Shown here piece by piece: positions 1 to 9,181 of a DNA stretch of 64,000 nucleotides. Position 1 is the first letter of the stretch. Every line of letters begins with the position of its first letter. Position numbers and translations under genes: made by a program. The notes under the pieces were generated by a model. The model saw only the letters and a list, made by a program, of their open reading frames with translations, was not told where the DNA came from and did no database searches. This stretch comes from Pedobacter terrae (GTDB lineage: Bacteria; Bacteroidota; Bacteroidia; Sphingobacteriales; Sphingobacteriaceae), in the NCBI RefSeq assembly GCF_900100705.1, contig NZ_FNCH01000016.1:55161-119160 (forward strand), read 5' to 3'.

Positions 1-2642
1 CAATTGTGAAATACCTGATCAAATTGATCAACTCAAAAGAAGAGGTGGATGATATCGATCACTTGTCTAACCGTCGTGTACGTACGGTAGGTGAGCAATT
101 GTACGCACAATTTGGCGTTGGTTTAGCCCGTATGGCCAGAACCATCCGTGAGCGTATGAACATTCGCGATAATGAGGTGTTTACCCCAACTGATTTGATT
201 AACGCCCGTACGTTATCGTCAGTAATCAACTCTTTTTTTGGTACCAATCAGTTATCTCAGTTCATGGATCAAACGAATCCATTGGCAGAGATCACACACA
301 AACGCCGTTTATCGGCCCTAGGTCCAGGTGGTTTATCACGTGAGCGTGCCGGTTTCGAGGTACGTGACGTTCACTATACCCACTATGGTCGTTTATGTAC
401 GATTGAAACACCAGAGGGACCAAACATTGGTTTGATTTCATCACTTTGCGTGCATGCAAAAATCAATAATTTAGGTTTCATTGAAACACCATACAAACGT
501 GTTGAGGATGGTAAAGTAGTTGTAGATTCAGACGTTATTTATTTATCTGCAGAAGATGAAGATGGTAAAACCATTGCTCAGGCCAATGCAGAGTATGATG
601 ATAAAGGTAACTTTACTACACCACGTGTTAAAGCGCGTTACGAGGGTGACTTCCCGATTATTGAGCCTGAGAAATTAGACTTAATGGACGTTGCGCCTAA
701 CCAGATTACTTCAATCGCTGCTTCGTTAATTCCGTTCTTAGAACATGATGATGCGAACAGGGCTTTGATGGGATCGAACATGCAACGCCAGGCCGTACCA
801 TTGTTACGTCCTGAAGCACCAATCGTGGGTACAGGTTTAGAAGGTCGCGTTGCACGTGACTCCAGAACTTTGATCAACGCAGAAGGTGATGGTGTTGTAG
901 AGTATGTTGATGCTAACGAAATCACCATTAAATATGAGCGTAACGAAGATGATCGTTTGGTTTCATTTGAAGGTGATAGCAAAACTTACCGTTTAATTAA
1001 ATTCAAAAAAACCAACCAGAATACTTGTATCAACTTAAAACCAATCGTTAAGAAAGGTCAGAAAGTTACTAAAGGACAAGTACTTTGTGAAGGTTATGCA
1101 ACTGAAAATGGTGAATTGGCATTGGGTAGAAACTTGAAAGTGGCATTCATGCCTTGGCAAGGTTTCAACTTTGAGGATGCGATTGTAATTAACGAGCGTA
1201 TTGTTCGTGATGACGTTTTCACTTCATTGCATATTGAAGAGTTTGAATTAGAAGTACGTGATACTAAACGTGGAGAAGAGGAATTAACACCAGATATCCC
1301 GAACGTTTCTGAAGAGGCTACTAAAGACCTTGATGAAAACGGTATTATCCGTATCGGTGCTGATGTAAAAGAAGGTGATATTTTAATTGGTAAGATCACT
1401 CCTAAAGGAGAATCTGATCCTTCACCGGAAGAGAAATTACTACGTGCAATTTTTGGTGATAAAGCAGGTGATGTTAAAGATGCGTCTTTAAAAACTCCTC
1501 CTTCAATCCAGGGTGTGGTAATTGATACTAAATTATTCAGCCGTGCTAAGAAAACTACAAAAGCGGAGGAAAAATCAGCAATTGAGAAATTAGACAAAGG
1601 ATATAACAATATCACTGAGAAATTAAAAGCAGAATTAGTTGACAAATTATTCACTATCGTAAATGGAAAAACATCTCAGGGTGTATTTAACATTTACAAA
1701 GAATTATTGGTTGCTAAAGGCGCTAAATTTACGCAGAAAATTTTAGCAGAGCTTGATTATAATCACATTAGCCCTAACAAATGGACTACTGATGATGATA
1801 AAAACGAGCTGATTAAAATGTTGCTTCACAACTACGGTATCCGTGTTAACGAAGAGCTAGGTGCTTACAAACGTGATAAATTCGCGATCAGTGTAGGTGA
1901 TGAGCTTCCTTCAGGAATCGTACAGATGGCAAAAGTTTATGTGGCTAAAAAACGTAAATTAAAAGTAGGTGATAAAATGGCAGGTCGCCATGGTAACAAA
2001 GGTATTGTTGCACGTATTGTACGTGATGAAGATATGCCTTTCTTAGCTGATGGTAGTCCTGTTGATATCGTGTTGAACCCACTGGGTGTACCTTCACGTA
2101 TGAACCTTGGTCAGATCTACGAAACCGTATTGGCATGGGCTGGTAAAGAATTGGGCGTTAAATTTGCAACCCCGATTTTTGATGGTGCTACGCACGATGA
2201 GGTGGAAGAATGGATCGCTAAAGCAGGAGTTCCTGCTTCAGGAAAAACCTACTTATACAATGGTTTAACAGGTGAGCGTTTCGATCAGACTACAACTGTA
2301 GGTATTATCTACATGTTGAAATTAGGTCACATGGTTGATGATAAGATGCACGCCCGTTCAATCGGACCATACTCATTAATTACACAACAACCATTGGGTG
2401 GTAAAGCCCAGTTCGGTGGTCAGCGTTTTGGTGAGATGGAGGTTTGGGCATTGGAGGCATTCGGTGCAGCTAATATTCTTCAGGAGATCTTAACCGTTAA
2501 ATCGGATGATGTAATCGGAAGAGCCAAAACTTACGAAGCCATTGTTAAAGGTGAAAACCTACCAACACCAGGTGTACCAGAATCGTTCAACGTATTGGTA
2601 CATGAGTTACGCGGATTAGGTTTAGATATTACGTTAGATTAA
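1..2642 (+). CDS. rpoB: DNA-directed RNA polymerase subunit beta, 5'-truncated by the window edge
   Basis: This is the beta subunit of RNA polymerase, which forms much of the catalytic cleft and the rifampicin pocket. The reading frame is open from the first bases, so the gene begins upstream; about 880 residues are visible of an expected 1250-1350. The rifampicin region (FFGTNQLSQFMDQ and EITHKRRLSALG) starts 77 residues after the GTG at position 6, and visible residue numbers plus 428 give E. coli numbers. The positions equivalent to Q513, D516, H526 and S531 all carry the wild-type residue, so the sequence predicts a drug-sensitive enzyme. The C-terminal clamp motifs (GGKAQFGGQRFGEMEVWALE) are intact. 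rpoC follows after 93 bases, as in the usual rpoBC operon. The gap holds a class 3 repeat and no clear terminator. Confidence 0.98.
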   Translation, partial: IVKYLIKLINSKEEVDDIDHLSNRRVRTVGEQLYAQFGVGLARMARTIRERMNIRDNEVFTPTDLINARTLSSVINSFFGTNQLSQFMDQTNPLAEITHKRRLSALGPGGLSRERAGFEVRDVHYTHYGRLCTIETPEGPNIGLISSLCVHAKINNLGFIETPYKRVEDGKVVVDSDVIYLSAEDEDGKTIAQANAEYDDKGNFTTPRVKARYEGDFPIIEPEKLDLMDVAPNQITSIAASLIPFLEHDDANRALMGSNMQRQAVPLLRPEAPIVGTGLEGRVARDSRTLINAEGDGVVEYVDANEITIKYERNEDDRLVSFEGDSKTYRLIKFKKTNQNTCINLKPIVKKGQKVTKGQVLCEGYATENGELALGRNLKVAFMPWQGFNFEDAIVINERIVRDDVFTSLHIEEFELEVRDTKRGEEELTPDIPNVSEEATKDLDENGIIRIGADVKEGDILIGKITPKGESDPSPEEKLLRAIFGDKAGDVKDASLKTPPSIQGVVIDTKLFSRAKKTTKAEEKSAIEKLDKGYNNITEKLKAELVDKLFTIVNGKTSQGVFNIYKELLVAKGAKFTQKILAELDYNHISPNKWTTDDDKNELIKMLLHNYGIRVNEELGAYKRDKFAISVGDELPSGIVQMAKVYVAKKRKLKVGDKMAGRHGNKGIVARIVRDEDMPFLADGSPVDIVLNPLGVPSRMNLGQIYETVLAWAGKELGVKFATPIFDGATHDEVEEWIAKAGVPASGKTYLYNGLTGERFDQTTTVGIIYMLKLGHMVDDKMHARSIGPYSLITQQPLGGKAQFGGQRFGEMEVWALEAFGAANILQEILTVKSDDVIGRAKTYEAIVKGENLPTPGVPESFNVLVHELRGLGLDITLD

Positions 2643-2643
2643 C

Positions 2644-2728
2644 TAAGGTAGAGGGTAAAAAGGCAGAAGGTTGAGGGTTTAAATGCCCAGACCTTCCACC
2701 TTTCCACCCTCCGCCTTTAACCTTATAC
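2644..2728. repeat. Word-drift inverted repeat between rpoB and rpoC
   Basis: The left arm is built from diverged purine words (AAGGTAGAGGG, AAAAAGGCAGAAGG, TTGAGGG). The right arm carries complementary words (ACCTTCCACCTTTCC, CACCCTCCGCC, TTTAACCTTA). The two arms form a long imperfect hairpin that fills almost the whole gap between the two operon genes. It has no U-run, so it does not look like a standard terminator. It belongs to the class 3 repeats of this window, which share this construction but not their sequence. Confidence 0.75.
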
Positions 2729-2735
2729 AAGAGAT

Positions 2736-5700
2736 ATGTCTTACAAAAAGGATAATAAATTAAAAAGCAATTTCACATCCATCACAATTAGCTTATCGTC
2801 TCCGGAAATTATTTTGGAACGTTCAAGCGGTGAGGTGTTGAAACCAGAAACCATTAACTACCGTACTTACAAACCTGAGCGTGATGGTTTGTTCTGTGAG
2901 CGTATTTTTGGTCCGGTAAAAGATTACGAATGTCATTGCGGTAAGTATAAACGTATCCGTTACAAGGGTATTGTTTGTGATCGTTGTGGTGTTGAAGTAA
3001 CAGAAAAGAAAGTACGTCGTGAGCGTATGGGACACATCGCTTTAGTGGTTCCTGTTGCGCACATCTGGTATTTCCGTTCATTACCAAACAAAATCGGTTA
3101 TTTATTAGGTTTACCTACTAAAAAATTAGATTTAATTATCTATTACGAGCGTTATGTAGTGATCCAATCGGGCTTAATGGCCGAGGAAGGTATCAACTAC
3201 ATGGACTTCTTAACTGAAGAAGAATATTTAGATATCTTAGATAAATTACCTAAAGAAAACCAATACTTGGACGATAAAGATCCTAATAAATTCATCGCCA
3301 AAATGGGTGCTGAAGCATTAGAAGATTTATTAAAACGTATTGATTTAGATACTTTATCTTATGATTTACGTCACCAGGCCGCTAACGAAACTTCTCAACA
3401 ACGTAAAAATGAGGCTTTAAAACGTCTTCAAGTTGTTGAAGCTTTCCGTGGTGCCAATACCCGTATTGAGAATCGTCCTGAATGGATGATTGTTAAGATT
3501 GTTCCGGTTATTCCACCAGAATTACGTCCGTTGGTTCCATTAGAAGGTGGCCGTTTCGCTACTTCCGATTTAAATGATTTATACCGTCGTGTAATTATCC
3601 GTAACAACCGTTTAAAACGTTTGATCGAGATTAAAGCACCAGAGGTAATTTTACGTAACGAGAAACGTATGTTACAGGAAGCTGTAGATTCGTTATTTGA
3701 TAACTCACGTAAAGTTAACGCGGTAAAAACTGAAGGTAACCGTGCTTTGAAATCACTTTCAGATATCCTGAAAGGTAAACAAGGTCGTTTCCGTCAGAAC
3801 TTATTGGGTAAACGTGTGGATTATTCAGCCCGTTCGGTAATTGTTGTAGGGCCTAGCCTTAAATTACACGAGTGCGGTATTCCGAAAGATATGGCTGCTG
3901 AGCTTTACAAACCGTTCATTATCCGTAAGATGATTGAGCGTGGTGTGGTAAAAACAGTTAAATCTGCTAAGAAAATCGTTGATAGAAAAGATCCGTTAGT
4001 TTGGGATATTTTAGAAAATGTATTAAAAGGTCACCCGGTATTATTAAACCGTGCACCTACGCTACACAGACTAGGTATCCAGGCTTTCCAGCCAAAATTA
4101 ATTGAAGGAAAAGCAATCCAGTTACACCCATTAGTTTGTACCGCATTCAACGCCGATTTTGATGGTGACCAGATGGCTGTGCACTTACCATTAGGTAACG
4201 CAGCAATTTTGGAAGCCCAGGTTTTGATGCTTGCAGCACATAATATTTTGAACCCTGCAAACGGTACACCAATTACTGTACCTTCTCAGGATATGGTTTT
4301 GGGTCTTTATTATATTACTAAAGGCCGTAGAACTGATGAAACCAGAGTGGTTAAAGGACAGGATTCTGCTTTCTATTCTCCGGAAGAAGTTATTATTGCT
4401 TATAACGAGAAAGAATTAGACTTGCATGCATTTATCAAAGTAAGGGTAAATGTTAAGCAAGCCGACGGTTCTATCGTTAATAAATTAACTGAAACCACTG
4501 TAGGTAGAGTATTGTTCAACCAAATGGTTCCTGAAGAAGTTGGTTATATCAATGAATTATTAACCAAAAAATCTTTAAGAGATATTATTGGTGAAGTAGT
4601 GAAAATGACTGGTATGGCGCGTGCTTCTCAATTCTTAGATGATATCAAAGAATTAGGTTTCAAAATGGCATTCCAGGGAGGTTTATCGTTCAACTTACAA
4701 GACGTAAACATTCCGGTAGAAAAACATACTTTATTAGAACAGGCTGCAGCGGAAGTTGAAGAGGTAAGAAACAACTATAACATGGGTTTCATTACCAACA
4801 ACGAACGTTACAACCAGATCATCGATATCTGGACCCGTATCAACAACAGGTTAACTACATTTGTTATGACTCAGTTATCATCAGATAACCAAGGGTTTAA
4901 CTCGGTTTACATGATGCTTGATTCAGGTGCACGTGGATCTAAAGAGCAGATTCGTCAGCTTTGCGGAATGCGTGGTTTGATGGCAAAACCTCAAAAATCA
5001 GGTTCAGGTGGTGATATCATCGAAAACCCGATCTTATCAAACTTTAAAGAAGGTTTATCGGTATTAGAGTACTTTATCTCTACTCACGGTGCGCGTAAAG
5101 GTTTGGCGGATACGGCGTTAAAAACGGCGGATGCGGGTTACTTAACCCGTCGTTTACATGATGTGGCCCAGGATATGATTGTTAATGATAACGATTGTGG
5201 TACTTTAAGGGGTATGTATACTACCGCTTTAAAAGATCAGGAAGATATCGTTGAGCCATTATACGACAGGATTTTAGGCCGTACTTCATTACATGATGTG
5301 TACAATCCACTGGATAACACATTATTGGTAGGTGCAGGCGAAGATATTAACGAAGATGTAGCTAAATTGATCGAAGAATCTCCGTTAGAGGGTATCGAGA
5401 TCCGTTCAGTATTAACTTGCGAATCTAAACGTGGTGTTTGTGCATTATGTTATGGCCGTAACTTGGCATCTGGTAAACGCGTTCAAAGAGGTGAGGCAGT
5501 TGGTGTAATTGCAGCACAATCCATCGGTGAGCCGGGTACACAGTTAACACTTCGTACTTTCCACGTGGGTGGTACTGCATCAAACATTGCTGCAGAGTCG
5601 AACATCGTGGCTAAGTTTGATGGTGTTATCGAATTTGAAAATATCCGTACAGTAGATACACAAACCGAAGATGGTACCGTACAGGTTGTATTGGGCCGTT

Positions 5701-7022
5701 CAGGTGAGTTTAGAATTGTTGAGCCAGGAACCGGACGTGTTATCGTAACCAACAACATTCCTTACGGTGCATTCTTGTTCGTAAAAGAAGGTGATAAACT
5801 TTCAAAAGGCGATAAGATTTGTTCGTGGGATCCGTACAACGCGGTTATTCTATCAGAATTTGCCGGTAAAGCACAATTTGATGCCATTATTGAAGGTGTA
5901 ACCTTCCGTGAAGAATCAGATGAGCAAACTGGTCACCGTGAAAAAGTAATTATCGATACACGTGATAAAACTAAAAACCCTTCAGTTCAAATTGTTGATA
6001 AGAAAGGTGAATTCATTAAAGGCTATAACATTCCAGTAGGTGCCCACGTTTCAGTTGATGAAGGTGAAGCCATTCAAACTGGTCAGATTATTGCTAAAAT
6101 TCCTCGTGCAACTGGTAAAACCCGAGATATTACAGGTGGTTTACCTCGTGTAACAGAATTATTTGAAGCACGTAACCCATCTAACCCAGCTGTAGTAACT
6201 GAAATTGATGGTGTGGTAACTTTAGGTGGTGTTAAACGTGGTAACCGTGAGATCACAATCGAATCTAAAGATGGTGAAGTTAAAAAATACCTTGTTCCAT
6301 TGTCGAAACATATCCTTGTACAGGATAACGACTTTGTGAAAGCTGGTATGCCATTATCTGATGGTTCAATTTCTCCTGCGGATATCTTATCAATTAAAGG
6401 CCCTGCAGCGGTTCAGGAATACCTAGTAAATGGTATTCAAGAGGTTTACCGTTTACAAGGTGTGAAAATTAACGATAAACACTTCGAGGTGATTGTTCAC
6501 CAGATGATGCAGAAAGTTCACATCGAAGATCCGGGGGATACTATTTTCTTAGAAAACAATGCTGTTGACCGTTGGGATTTTGCTGACGAGAATGATGCAA
6601 TGTACGATAAGAAAGTGGTGGAAGATGCAGGTGATTCTACAGATTTAAAACCTGGTCAGATTGTTTCATTACGTAGGTTAAGAGATGAAAATTCTCAATT
6701 GAAACGTAAAGATTTAAAACAGATTACGGTTAGAGATGCAAGACCAGCTACTGCAAGTTCTATCTTACAAGGTATTACACGTGCATCATTAGGTACTAAA
6801 TCGTTCATTTCTGCGGCTTCGTTCCAGGAAACTACGAAAGTATTAAATGAGGCAGCTATCGCAGGTAAACGCGATAATATGTTAGGCTTGAAAGAAAACG
6901 TGATCGTTGGTCACTTAATCCCTTCAGGTACTGGTGTACGTGGGTACGAGCGTATCATTGTAGGCTCTCAAGAAGAATACGATAAATTATTAGCCTCTAA
7001 ACAAGAAGAAGTAGAAGCTTAA
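2736..7022 (+). CDS. rpoC: DNA-directed RNA polymerase subunit beta'
   Basis: The beta' subunit carries the catalytic magnesium site of RNA polymerase. The 1428-residue length is normal for Bacteroidota. The N-terminal zinc-binding cysteines are C66, C68, C81 and C84 (CHCG...CDRCG). The catalytic loop NADFDGDQMAVHLPL is complete. The second zinc cluster (LTCESKRGVCALCYGR) and the bridge/trigger region (GEPGTQLTLRTFHVGG) are present, as are the long C-terminal beta-rich modules. The start is the ATG at 2736, which gives the conserved N-terminus and leaves 93 bases after rpoB. A strong terminator follows at 7042. Confidence 0.99.
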   Translation: MSYKKDNKLKSNFTSITISLSSPEIILERSSGEVLKPETINYRTYKPERDGLFCERIFGPVKDYECHCGKYKRIRYKGIVCDRCGVEVTEKKVRRERMGHIALVVPVAHIWYFRSLPNKIGYLLGLPTKKLDLIIYYERYVVIQSGLMAEEGINYMDFLTEEEYLDILDKLPKENQYLDDKDPNKFIAKMGAEALEDLLKRIDLDTLSYDLRHQAANETSQQRKNEALKRLQVVEAFRGANTRIENRPEWMIVKIVPVIPPELRPLVPLEGGRFATSDLNDLYRRVIIRNNRLKRLIEIKAPEVILRNEKRMLQEAVDSLFDNSRKVNAVKTEGNRALKSLSDILKGKQGRFRQNLLGKRVDYSARSVIVVGPSLKLHECGIPKDMAAELYKPFIIRKMIERGVVKTVKSAKKIVDRKDPLVWDILENVLKGHPVLLNRAPTLHRLGIQAFQPKLIEGKAIQLHPLVCTAFNADFDGDQMAVHLPLGNAAILEAQVLMLAAHNILNPANGTPITVPSQDMVLGLYYITKGRRTDETRVVKGQDSAFYSPEEVIIAYNEKELDLHAFIKVRVNVKQADGSIVNKLTETTVGRVLFNQMVPEEVGYINELLTKKSLRDIIGEVVKMTGMARASQFLDDIKELGFKMAFQGGLSFNLQDVNIPVEKHTLLEQAAAEVEEVRNNYNMGFITNNERYNQIIDIWTRINNRLTTFVMTQLSSDNQGFNSVYMMLDSGARGSKEQIRQLCGMRGLMAKPQKSGSGGDIIENPILSNFKEGLSVLEYFISTHGARKGLADTALKTADAGYLTRRLHDVAQDMIVNDNDCGTLRGMYTTALKDQEDIVEPLYDRILGRTSLHDVYNPLDNTLLVGAGEDINEDVAKLIEESPLEGIEIRSVLTCESKRGVCALCYGRNLASGKRVQRGEAVGVIAAQSIGEPGTQLTLRTFHVGGTASNIAAESNIVAKFDGVIEFENIRTVDTQTEDGTVQVVLGRSGEFRIVEPGTGRVIVTNNIPYGAFLFVKEGDKLSKGDKICSWDPYNAVILSEFAGKAQFDAIIEGVTFREESDEQTGHREKVIIDTRDKTKNPSVQIVDKKGEFIKGYNIPVGAHVSVDEGEAIQTGQIIAKIPRATGKTRDITGGLPRVTELFEARNPSNPAVVTEIDGVVTLGGVKRGNREITIESKDGEVKKYLVPLSKHILVQDNDFVKAGMPLSDGSISPADILSIKGPAAVQEYLVNGIQEVYRLQGVKINDKHFEVIVHQMMQKVHIEDPGDTIFLENNAVDRWDFADENDAMYDKKVVEDAGDSTDLKPGQIVSLRRLRDENSQLKRKDLKQITVRDARPATASSILQGITRASLGTKSFISAASFQETTKVLNEAAIAGKRDNMLGLKENVIVGHLIPSGTGVRGYERIIVGSQEEYDKLLASKQEEVEA

Positions 7023-7041
7023 TTTTATTAATATTTGTTTT

Positions 7042-7071
7042 AAAACTCCCTCAATATTGAGGGAGTTTTTT
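7042..7071 (+). terminator. Rho-independent terminator of the rpoBC operon
   Basis: A perfect 28-base palindrome (AAAACTCCCTCAA and its complement) is followed by a run of T. It begins 20 bases after the rpoC stop codon. Confidence 0.92.
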
Positions 7072-7150
7072 GTTTGGAATAGATTTTATAACTTTAGTTG
7101 TATTAGGATAATTTATGATGACAGATTCTTAGCACTAATATCTGACGCGA

Positions 7151-7279
7151 TCGTCCTGCTGAACTTGTTTTACAAGTAGAAATAATATTTTTAGTGGCCT
7201 TGTAGCTACTTTGTGGTCAGCATCTTTTCATCAAGTAGACCCTGAAATAAATCCGATAGCTATCGGATCAGGGTGACGA
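7151..7279. repeat. Class 1 palindromic repeat (GTCATCCTGA type)
   Basis: The left end reads TCGTCCTGCTGAACTTGTTT and the right end ACCCTGAAATAAATC...CAGGGTGACGA, so the ends are inverted copies. A separate perfect palindrome, CCGATAGCTATCGG, is embedded near the right end. Related copies occur at about 13.7, 15.97, 25.9, 35.1, 43.6 and 60.8 kb. It lies between the rpoC terminator and the broken small gene at 7340. Confidence 0.8.
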
Positions 7280-7339
7280 GGTAGGAAGAACAAAAATAAT
7301 TGAACTCAGTCAGTAAATAAGAATAAACGTAATAGAGTT

Positions 7340-7484
7340 ATGCATGAAGTTAATAACAAGAAAGAGATCTTAGCTACCAAAGAAGATATATCCAACATGC
7401 AAAAAAATCTATGTAGTAGCGTTAATTCAATTTTTAGCAATTATTGGATCAGTAATAGGGATTGTAAATTTTATGATTAAATAG
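7340..7484 (+). pseudogene. Small single-pass membrane protein gene, frameshifted at an A7 run
   Basis: Two short frames join to one plausible small protein. The first (from ATG 7340) encodes a charged stretch containing ATKEDISNMQK. The second, one base out of phase, encodes a hydrophobic segment (VVALIQFLAIIGSVIGIV) and ends at TAG 7482. The switch falls in seven consecutive A residues at 7401-7407; six A residues would restore one frame of about 47 codons. The layout (short 'ATKEDI' coiled region then one transmembrane helix) resembles the DUF1640-like small proteins common in Bacteroidota. It could be a decayed gene, a sequencing error in a homopolymer, or slippage-dependent expression. 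Confidence 0.55.
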
Positions 7485-7515
7485 GTTATTTAAATAAGTT
7501 CTAATATAATATACT

Positions 7516-7546
7516 AAATTCCGCCATTAAGCAGCGGAATTTTTTA
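7516..7546 (+). terminator. Terminator-like hairpin before the DUF3467 gene
   Basis: AAATTCCGC (7516-7524) pairs with GCGGAATTT (7534-7542) and is followed by T residues. It lies only 14 bases before the DUF3467 start. TATTTTTG at 7545-7552 matches the Bacteroidota -7 element, so a new, nearly leaderless transcript may begin here. Confidence 0.7.
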
Positions 7547-7559
7547 TTTTTGAAGCATT

Positions 7560-7871
7560 ATGGAAGAACAACAAAACGAAAATCAATTAAATATAGAATT
7601 ATCAGAAGAAATTGCTGAAGGAATTTTTTCTAACCTGGCTATCATTACTCATTCTAATACAGAATTTGTATTGGATTTTATCCGCGTAATGCCGGGTATT
7701 CCTAAAGCAAAGGTAAAGTCGAGAATTATTTTAACTCCAGAGCATGCAAAACGCTTGTTATCAGCATTAGAAGATAACATACAGAAATTTGAAGCTGTAA
7801 ACGGGCGCATTAAGACTCAGGAGGAACCACCTTTTCCAATGGGTTTTGGCGGACCGACTGCACAGGCTTAA
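7560..7871 (+). CDS. DUF3467 domain protein
   Basis: This 103-residue protein belongs to the DUF3467 family, small soluble proteins of unknown biochemical role that are often found just downstream of rpoC in Bacteroidota. The core runs from about residue 9 to 80 (LNIELSEEIAEGIFSNLA, then ITHSNTEFVLDFIRVMPG and LTPEHAKRLLSALEDN). The C-terminus is Pro/Gly-rich. There is no signal peptide or membrane segment. The hairpin just upstream separates it from rpoC. The family is recognised from sequence; no function is assigned. Confidence 0.9.
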   Translation: MEEQQNENQLNIELSEEIAEGIFSNLAIITHSNTEFVLDFIRVMPGIPKAKVKSRIILTPEHAKRLLSALEDNIQKFEAVNGRIKTQEEPPFPMGFGGPTAQA

Positions 7872-7898
7872 ACATATAAAATTCTTACACACAAATAT

Positions 7899-7929
7899 TT
7901 GCTTACTATGTTAGCATAGTATATATTTG
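7899..7929 (+). promoter_or_regulatory. Promoter of the OmpP1 gene with an internal palindrome
   Basis: TTG at 7899-7901 and TATATTTG at 7922-7929 match the Bacteroidota -33 and -7 elements with a 20-base spacer. The spacer contains the palindrome ACTATGTTAGCATAGT (7905-7920). A dimeric repressor bound there would block the promoter. The start codon is 17 bases downstream. Confidence 0.7.
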
Positions 7930-7946
7930 TATATAACCATTTATAA

Positions 7947-9170
7947 ATGAAAAAAATTTTATTGAGCGCATTACTTTCTGCCCCACTTTGGGTTTTGGGG
8001 CAGGGTTTCCAGGTTAATTTACAAGGTCAGAAGCAAATTGGTATGGCTGGTGCGGGTTCTGCACTGGCTTTAGATGAAGCTTCTGTATTTTATAATCCAG
8101 GTGCAGTAACTTTCTTAGAGAAAAACTCAGTTTCAGCAGGAGTAAACCCATTACTATTTAAATCAGCCTTTAAACAAACAGGTTCAAATGTTACGGAGAA
8201 TGTGAAGGATAAAATTGCTCCTCCTTTCGAATTTTATGCTGTTTGGGGACCGAAATCAAATAAATGGAAACTTGGTTTAGGTGTTTATACTCCATTTGGT
8301 GGTTTAGTTGATTGGGGAAATGACTGGTCTGGCAGATATGCACTAACCTCATTAAATTTAAAAGCCATTTATTTCCAGCCTACCTTGAGCATAAAAATTA
8401 CCGATCGTATTGGTATTGGTGCTGGTTTCGTGTATAACCATGGGGATGTTAATCTTCAACGGGCTTTACCTGTTAATTTTCCTGACGGCCGCTCTGGCCA
8501 TGCTACTTTAGAAGGAACCGGAAAAGGTTATGGTTGGAATGCAGGTTTATACATTAAAACCTTGAGCAATATTTCATTTGCACTTGTTCACAAATCGAAA
8601 GTAATTACAAAATTAGATAATGGTACTGCTGAGTTTGATGTGCCAAATTCATTGAGGTCATCATTCCCCGCAGGAAACACCTTCAACGCAGAGTTACCTT
8701 TACCTTCAACAACAAGCTTAGGTATAGGCATTCCGTTATCTCAAAGCACTACATTAGCATTTGATGCGAGTTGGGTACAATGGCATATTTATCAGGATTT
8801 ATCATTTGATTATGCTACCAATACCCCGGCACTGGCTGATACAAAATCTGCCCGTAACTATCGGGATGGTTCGTCGTTCAAACTAGGTATTAATCACCAG
8901 GCTTCAGAAAAATTAGCTTTAAGGGCTGGTGTGGGTTATGCACTTTCACCTGTACAGGACGGTTATGTAACGCCCGAAGCACCAGATGCTGATCGTTATA
9001 TTTTAAGTGCTGGTTTAGGTTATACACCTACCCGCCATTTCGAAGTAAATGCATCGTTCTTTTTTGAGGATGTTAAATCGCGTAAGCAAAAGAATATAGA
9101 AACAGGCCTGGATGGTACTTTTAAAACTTTGGTTTATGCACCAGGTATTTCATTAACTTATAAATGGTAG
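7947..9170 (+). CDS. OmpP1/FadL/TodX family outer-membrane channel
   Basis: This is a 14-strand-type beta barrel of the FadL family, which passes hydrophobic compounds such as long-chain fatty acids across the outer membrane. The 407-residue protein has a signal peptide ending near residue 18 (LWVLGQG). Next comes the FadL hallmark N-terminus (QIGMAGAGSALALDEASVFY, then NPG). Alternating beta strands follow, and the C-terminal strand ends in an aromatic residue (GISLTYKW). The SGNH lipoprotein gene follows with no real gap, which suggests co-transcription and uptake coupled to ester hydrolysis. The substrate cannot be read from sequence. Confidence 0.92.
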   Translation: MKKILLSALLSAPLWVLGQGFQVNLQGQKQIGMAGAGSALALDEASVFYNPGAVTFLEKNSVSAGVNPLLFKSAFKQTGSNVTENVKDKIAPPFEFYAVWGPKSNKWKLGLGVYTPFGGLVDWGNDWSGRYALTSLNLKAIYFQPTLSIKITDRIGIGAGFVYNHGDVNLQRALPVNFPDGRSGHATLEGTGKGYGWNAGLYIKTLSNISFALVHKSKVITKLDNGTAEFDVPNSLRSSFPAGNTFNAELPLPSTTSLGIGIPLSQSTTLAFDASWVQWHIYQDLSFDYATNTPALADTKSARNYRDGSSFKLGINHQASEKLALRAGVGYALSPVQDGYVTPEAPDADRYILSAGLGYTPTRHFEVNASFFFEDVKSRKQKNIETGLDGTFKTLVYAPGISLTYKW

Positions 9171-9181
9171 GAGAATTTCAG

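Noticed and set aside
1..300. Rifampicin-resistance mutation in rpoB
   Set aside because: All positions I could align with the E. coli resistance hot-spot (Q513, D516, H526, S531) carry the sensitive residue.
1094..1654. 186-residue frame antisense to rpoB
   Set aside because: It lies wholly opposite highly conserved rpoB codons and has the Ser/Phe-rich composition typical of antisense shadows.
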